This document shows positions 38,764-41,150 of a DNA stretch of 41,150 bases, one piece after another. The position numbers were made by a program, and so were the translations under genes. A model generated the notes under the pieces. That model was not told the DNA's origin. It searched no databases and worked only from the letters and a program-made list of their open reading frames with translations. The stretch is from a virus. The stretch spans positions 1-41,150 of the IMG/VR virus record IMGVR_UViG_3300033141_001541, one strand, 5' to 3'. Position 1 is the first letter of the stretch; the number at the start of each line of letters is the position of its first letter.

Positions 38764-38773
38764 GTTTTCCTCC

Positions 38774-39493
38774 TTAAAAACCGGCCGAACCGCCGGCACC
38801 GGTCCCGGCACCGCCGCTGCCGCCGAAGCCGCCGAAGCCGCCGCCACCACTGCCGCCGCCGCCCATGGACCCGAACATATTCCCGAACAAGTCCCAGAAA
38901 TTCGTGGCCTTTTTGGTCGAATCCCAAACATTGGGTTTGTCCTTCTTCTGCTGGTTCCAGTAGCCGAACAGCGATTTGAGTATCTCCTGCATCTGCTTCA
39001 TGTACTCCTGCTGGCCCCGGTTCGGCGTGAAATACAAATCGCCCTTGGCCTTGAGGCCGGCCTGGGCCATCCCGGCGCCGTATCGCTCCTTGGCCAGGTC
39101 GGACAGCGTTGAGATGGTCATCAGCGATCGCTTCGGGATATTCTTGACGTTCTGCCCCAGGATCCGAAAATTGAACGTGTAGGGCCGGTTGGTGTAGGTG
39201 TTTTTCAGGTCCTCCAGCTCGCCCCGGTACTCGTCGGTGTATTTCTGGGTCTCCCCGGTGAACCGCCCGTAGGCTTGCTTCTGGTACTCGATGTCCTCAT
39301 AGATGGCCGCCCGCATATCGTGGCCCTTCCACGGGCCCAGGCCGTACCAGCTATAAAGGAAATCATCCCAGAAGGCAGACAGCCACTGCGGCATATCCTC
39401 GGCCTCGGACGCGGCCTTGCGCTTGCCCTCCCAATCCAGGGCCGTCGAAAGGGCCGTGGCGATGATCTGAGCGGCGATTGCCCATCCACTCAT
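38774..39493 (-). CDS. Virion protein with N-terminal hydrophobic helix and Gly-rich tail
   Basis: 239 residues, AAGGAGGTAACGCC before the ATG at 39493. The N-terminal 20 residues are hydrophobic (SGWAIAAQIIATALSTALDW). A helical middle carries DIEYQKQAYGRFTGETQKYT and GAGMAQAGLKAKGDLYFTPN. The C-terminal 35 residues are almost pure Gly/Ser/Ala. A membrane-seeking helix plus flexible tail suits an internal virion protein that forms part of the DNA-ejection channel. Confidence 0.6.
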   Translation of the reverse strand: MSGWAIAAQIIATALSTALDWEGKRKAASEAEDMPQWLSAFWDDFLYSWYGLGPWKGHDMRAAIYEDIEYQKQAYGRFTGETQKYTDEYRGELEDLKNTYTNRPYTFNFRILGQNVKNIPKRSLMTISTLSDLAKERYGAGMAQAGLKAKGDLYFTPNRGQQEYMKQMQEILKSLFGYWNQQKKDKPNVWDSTKKATNFWDLFGNMFGSMGGGGSGGGGFGGFGGSGGAGTGAGGSAGF

Positions 39494-39497
39494 GGCG

Positions 39498-40148
39498 TTA
39501 CCTCCTTGATTGGTTCCACTGCTCCATAGTCTGCTTCAGCGCCTCCGCCAGCCGCTGGTCGTACTGTGAAACGACCTGGTAAACCTCGTCGATCACCGGG
39601 GCCGGGAACGCGCCGTTGGCGTCCACGCTGGTGTCCATGAACTGCGGCAGGGTCTTCCCGTAGTTGCTCATGAAATAATCGTCCGCCCACTTGAAAGCGG
39701 CATTGTCCTGGTAGCCGGCCAGCGGGTCCCCCGGCATCATGTTGCGCTGCTGGGGCGCTCCGCCGCCCTCGGGAAAGCTGCCCCCCTGCGGCGGCCCGGG
39801 CATATTCGTCTTGAACGGGCCCTGCGGGTTGAAATTGCCCCTTGGCTGGAGCGAACCACCGGTCCCCCCCGAGCCGCCGGTATATCCCCCCGAGGGCGGC
39901 CCTCCCGGGGACGGCATATCCCTCCCAGGCTCCACCGGCGCAGAGGGGTCCACGCCTTCCGGGTAGCCCCTTCTATGCCCCGGGCCATACGGCATTAGGC
40001 TCCCCGGATCTGCGTCCGGCGCAGGTTCTGGCCGTATCCGCGGCATGGGGTCCGGCCTGGTGGGGTCTGAGTACGGTTGTTTGAAAGGATCGTAAGGCGA
40101 GACCCCGCGGCCATAACGTCGGTTCATTTCGTCGAAAATGGATTCCAT
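39498..40148 (-). CDS. Pro/Gly-rich virion protein with shared N-terminal motif
   Basis: 216 residues, AAGGAGGTAAAAGACT before the ATG at 40148. Residues 19-40 read YDPFKQPYSDPTRPDPMPRI, a motif almost identical to the N terminus of the neighbouring 40163-40894 product. Residues 40-140 are Pro/Gly-rich and disordered. The C-terminal 70 residues are helical (DEVYQVVSQYDQRLAEALKQ). Probably an internal or minor virion protein. Confidence 0.6.
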   Translation of the reverse strand: MESIFDEMNRRYGRGVSPYDPFKQPYSDPTRPDPMPRIRPEPAPDADPGSLMPYGPGHRRGYPEGVDPSAPVEPGRDMPSPGGPPSGGYTGGSGGTGGSLQPRGNFNPQGPFKTNMPGPPQGGSFPEGGGAPQQRNMMPGDPLAGYQDNAAFKWADDYFMSNYGKTLPQFMDTSVDANGAFPAPVIDEVYQVVSQYDQRLAEALKQTMEQWNQSRR

Positions 40149-40162
40149 AGTCTTTTACCTCC

Positions 40163-40894
40163 TTAATAGGTTGCAATAAAACTCGCCAGCAGCTCGTAGG
40201 GCGCCAGCGGGTTGCTGTACTCGCTCGTCGAATAATTGGTGAGCGCGGTAACAGCAGATAATATGGTCGGGTACGCGAACCGGGACTCGAACGCCTTGCC
40301 CAAGATGTCCTGGCGCTTCTGCGTTTCCGCCATGGCCGCCTCGTATGCCTTGTTGGAGTACGTCGGGATGATCTGAGCCGCCGTCTTGGCGATCGCGTCG
40401 CCGGCCAGGGAGCTTTGCAGGACGTTCCGCTGCGCCAGCTGGTTTAAAATGTCCGGCATCGCCTGGTTGAGGGCCTCCTGGGCCTGGTTCCGGTACGTCC
40501 GCGCCGCCAGCTTGGAAAACACGCTCAGGTCGTCCAGGGCCCCCTGCTCGTACTCGTCGATCACGCCGGGCAGCCCCTTGGCGTACTCGATCAAAAGCGG
40601 CGTGATCTCCCCGGCCAGCTTGTCGCGCCACTCAGGCGGCAGCCCGGAGTAGCTGGAGCTGGACGGGTACTTATCCGGCTGGAAAAGATCCTCCAGGGCC
40701 CCCAGCTCCCCTTCGTACCCATCGCCGCCGCCACCACCGCCGCCACCACCGCCGCCGCCTTTTTTAGGCCTGGGATCGTAATCCGGCGCGCCGCCATACT
40801 TCGGGACCGGTTTATAATTATCCGGCACAATCCGTGGCATTGGGTCTGGCTTCTTTGGGTCCGGGTTTTTTTGTTTAAACGGATCGTAAACCAT
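40163..40894 (-). CDS. Helical virion protein with shared N-terminal motif
   Basis: 243 residues from the ATG at 40894, AAGGAGGTAATA upstream. MVYDPFKQKNPDPKKPDPMP, then RIVPDN is the motif shared with the 39498-40148 product. A pure Gly tract (about residues 45-57) links it to a helical body (GLPPEWRDKLAGEITPLLIE, QALNQAMPDILNQLAQRNVL, SNKAYEAAMAETQKRQDILG). T7- and P22-type ejection proteins have similar helical bodies. Role inferred from composition and neighbours. Confidence 0.62.
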   Translation of the reverse strand: MVYDPFKQKNPDPKKPDPMPRIVPDNYKPVPKYGGAPDYDPRPKKGGGGGGGGGGGGDGYEGELGALEDLFQPDKYPSSSSYSGLPPEWRDKLAGEITPLLIEYAKGLPGVIDEYEQGALDDLSVFSKLAARTYRNQAQEALNQAMPDILNQLAQRNVLQSSLAGDAIAKTAAQIIPTYSNKAYEAAMAETQKRQDILGKAFESRFAYPTILSAVTALTNYSTSEYSNPLAPYELLASFIATY

Positions 40895-40904
40895 TATTAC
40901 CTCC

Positions 40905-41150
40905 TTAGTCCGGCCGACCCTTTGCGAGCCAGTAAACAATACGGCTTAATTTCAAAAGATAAGCCTTCGCTTCCGCCAGGCTGGAAATATTATTCACCGC
41001 ATTTTCAACCGCCGCCCAATCGGGCAATCGGTCCGCGATCTCCTGCGCCTTCTGTTGGGCATCCAGCTCTTTTTGCTTTGCCGGGGTGATATCCTCCGGG
41101 CCGAGCGGGACAAACGCCCGCGCATCTGCATCGTATTTCACCTGTTCCGG
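40905..41150 (-). CDS. C-terminal fragment of a helical protein cut by the window edge
   Basis: The frame is open to the right edge (PEQ before the GTG at 41141), so that GTG need not be the start. It reads KYDADARAFVPLGPEDITPA, then KQKELDAQQKAQEIADRLPD and AVNNISSLAEAKAYLLKLSR. It is helical and charged and ends 11 bases before the next gene start. It may be the end of the gene that begins at 136 on the left edge, if the genome is circular. Confidence 0.6.
   Translation of the reverse strand, partial: PEQVKYDADARAFVPLGPEDITPAKQKELDAQQKAQEIADRLPDWAAVENAVNNISSLAEAKAYLLKLSRIVYWLAKGRPD

Noticed and set aside
1-41150. Diversity-generating retroelement or retron, as in some related podoviruses
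   Set aside because: No reverse-transcriptase motif (Y-x-D-D-type) was found on either strand and no template/variable repeat pair was seen near the fibre genes.

Overview
The window is one nearly complete genome of a temperate, short-tailed (podovirus-type) bacteriophage of about 41 kb, probably from a Gram-negative, high-GC host. The evidence is a portal next to a large terminase, an N4-gp56-type major capsid protein with its own scaffold, a tail adaptor (T7 gp11-like) followed by a tail nozzle (gp10/gp12-like), and a very large polyvalent ejection-type protein. Tail tube, tape-measure and sheath genes are absent. A tyrosine integrase, an XRE repressor/Cro pair and a tRNA-derived attachment site show that it is temperate. 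A lipobox protein and several signal peptides point to a diderm host. The host genus cannot be named from the sequence.

Layout, mostly on the minus strand and therefore transcribed right to left. (1) 41150-30600: internal virion/ejection genes, ending with a 2343-residue polyvalent protein. A small plus-strand gene with its own promoter is embedded antisense inside that gene. (2) 30566-28618, plus strand: lysogeny module of repressor, exported Trp-rich repeat protein, integrase, an attP core matching the 5' half of a tRNA-Pro, and a terminator. (3) 28600-26010: leftward early promoter, a leader with a strongly folded 138-nt RNA, Cro-like protein, ribbon-helix-helix protein and many small early genes. 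(4) 25994-19866: replication and recombination, with a YqaJ/lambda-Exo-type exonuclease, a probable single-strand annealing protein, an HNH protein preceded by a 70-nt structured element, a replication initiator carrying six iterons inside its gene (probable origin), a possible helicase loader, a C5 DNA methyltransferase and RusA. (5) 19869-10296: packaging and head genes, with an inserted glycosyltransferase plus hexapeptide acyltransferase pair between the portal and the terminase. (6) 10286-8039: lipoprotein, small membrane proteins, a phospholipase A2-like protein and an M15 peptidase (lysis/envelope). (7) 7998-1: receptor-binding and tail proteins: a LamG-like protein, adaptor, nozzle, and a fibre with repeats and a signal peptide.

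The early leftward transcript would make the recombination pair (exonuclease plus annealing protein), initiate replication at the iterons in the initiator gene, and resolve branched DNA with RusA. The late leftward genes package the DNA, build the capsid and short tail, and lyse the cell. The proteins at 30600-41150 are probably carried in the capsid and ejected. In lysogeny the rightward repressor/int block, and perhaps the antisense gene at 35509-35700, would be expressed. The most unusual items are that antisense cassette, the two compact structured RNA elements (28398-28535 and 23316-23385), the tRNA-Pro attP that overlaps the int stop codon, and a paralogous N-terminal motif shared by two virion proteins.

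Both ends of the window cut minus-strand genes. They may be the two halves of one gene if the genome is circular, but simple joining breaks the frame by two bases. No stretch longer than 300 bases is without a feature.
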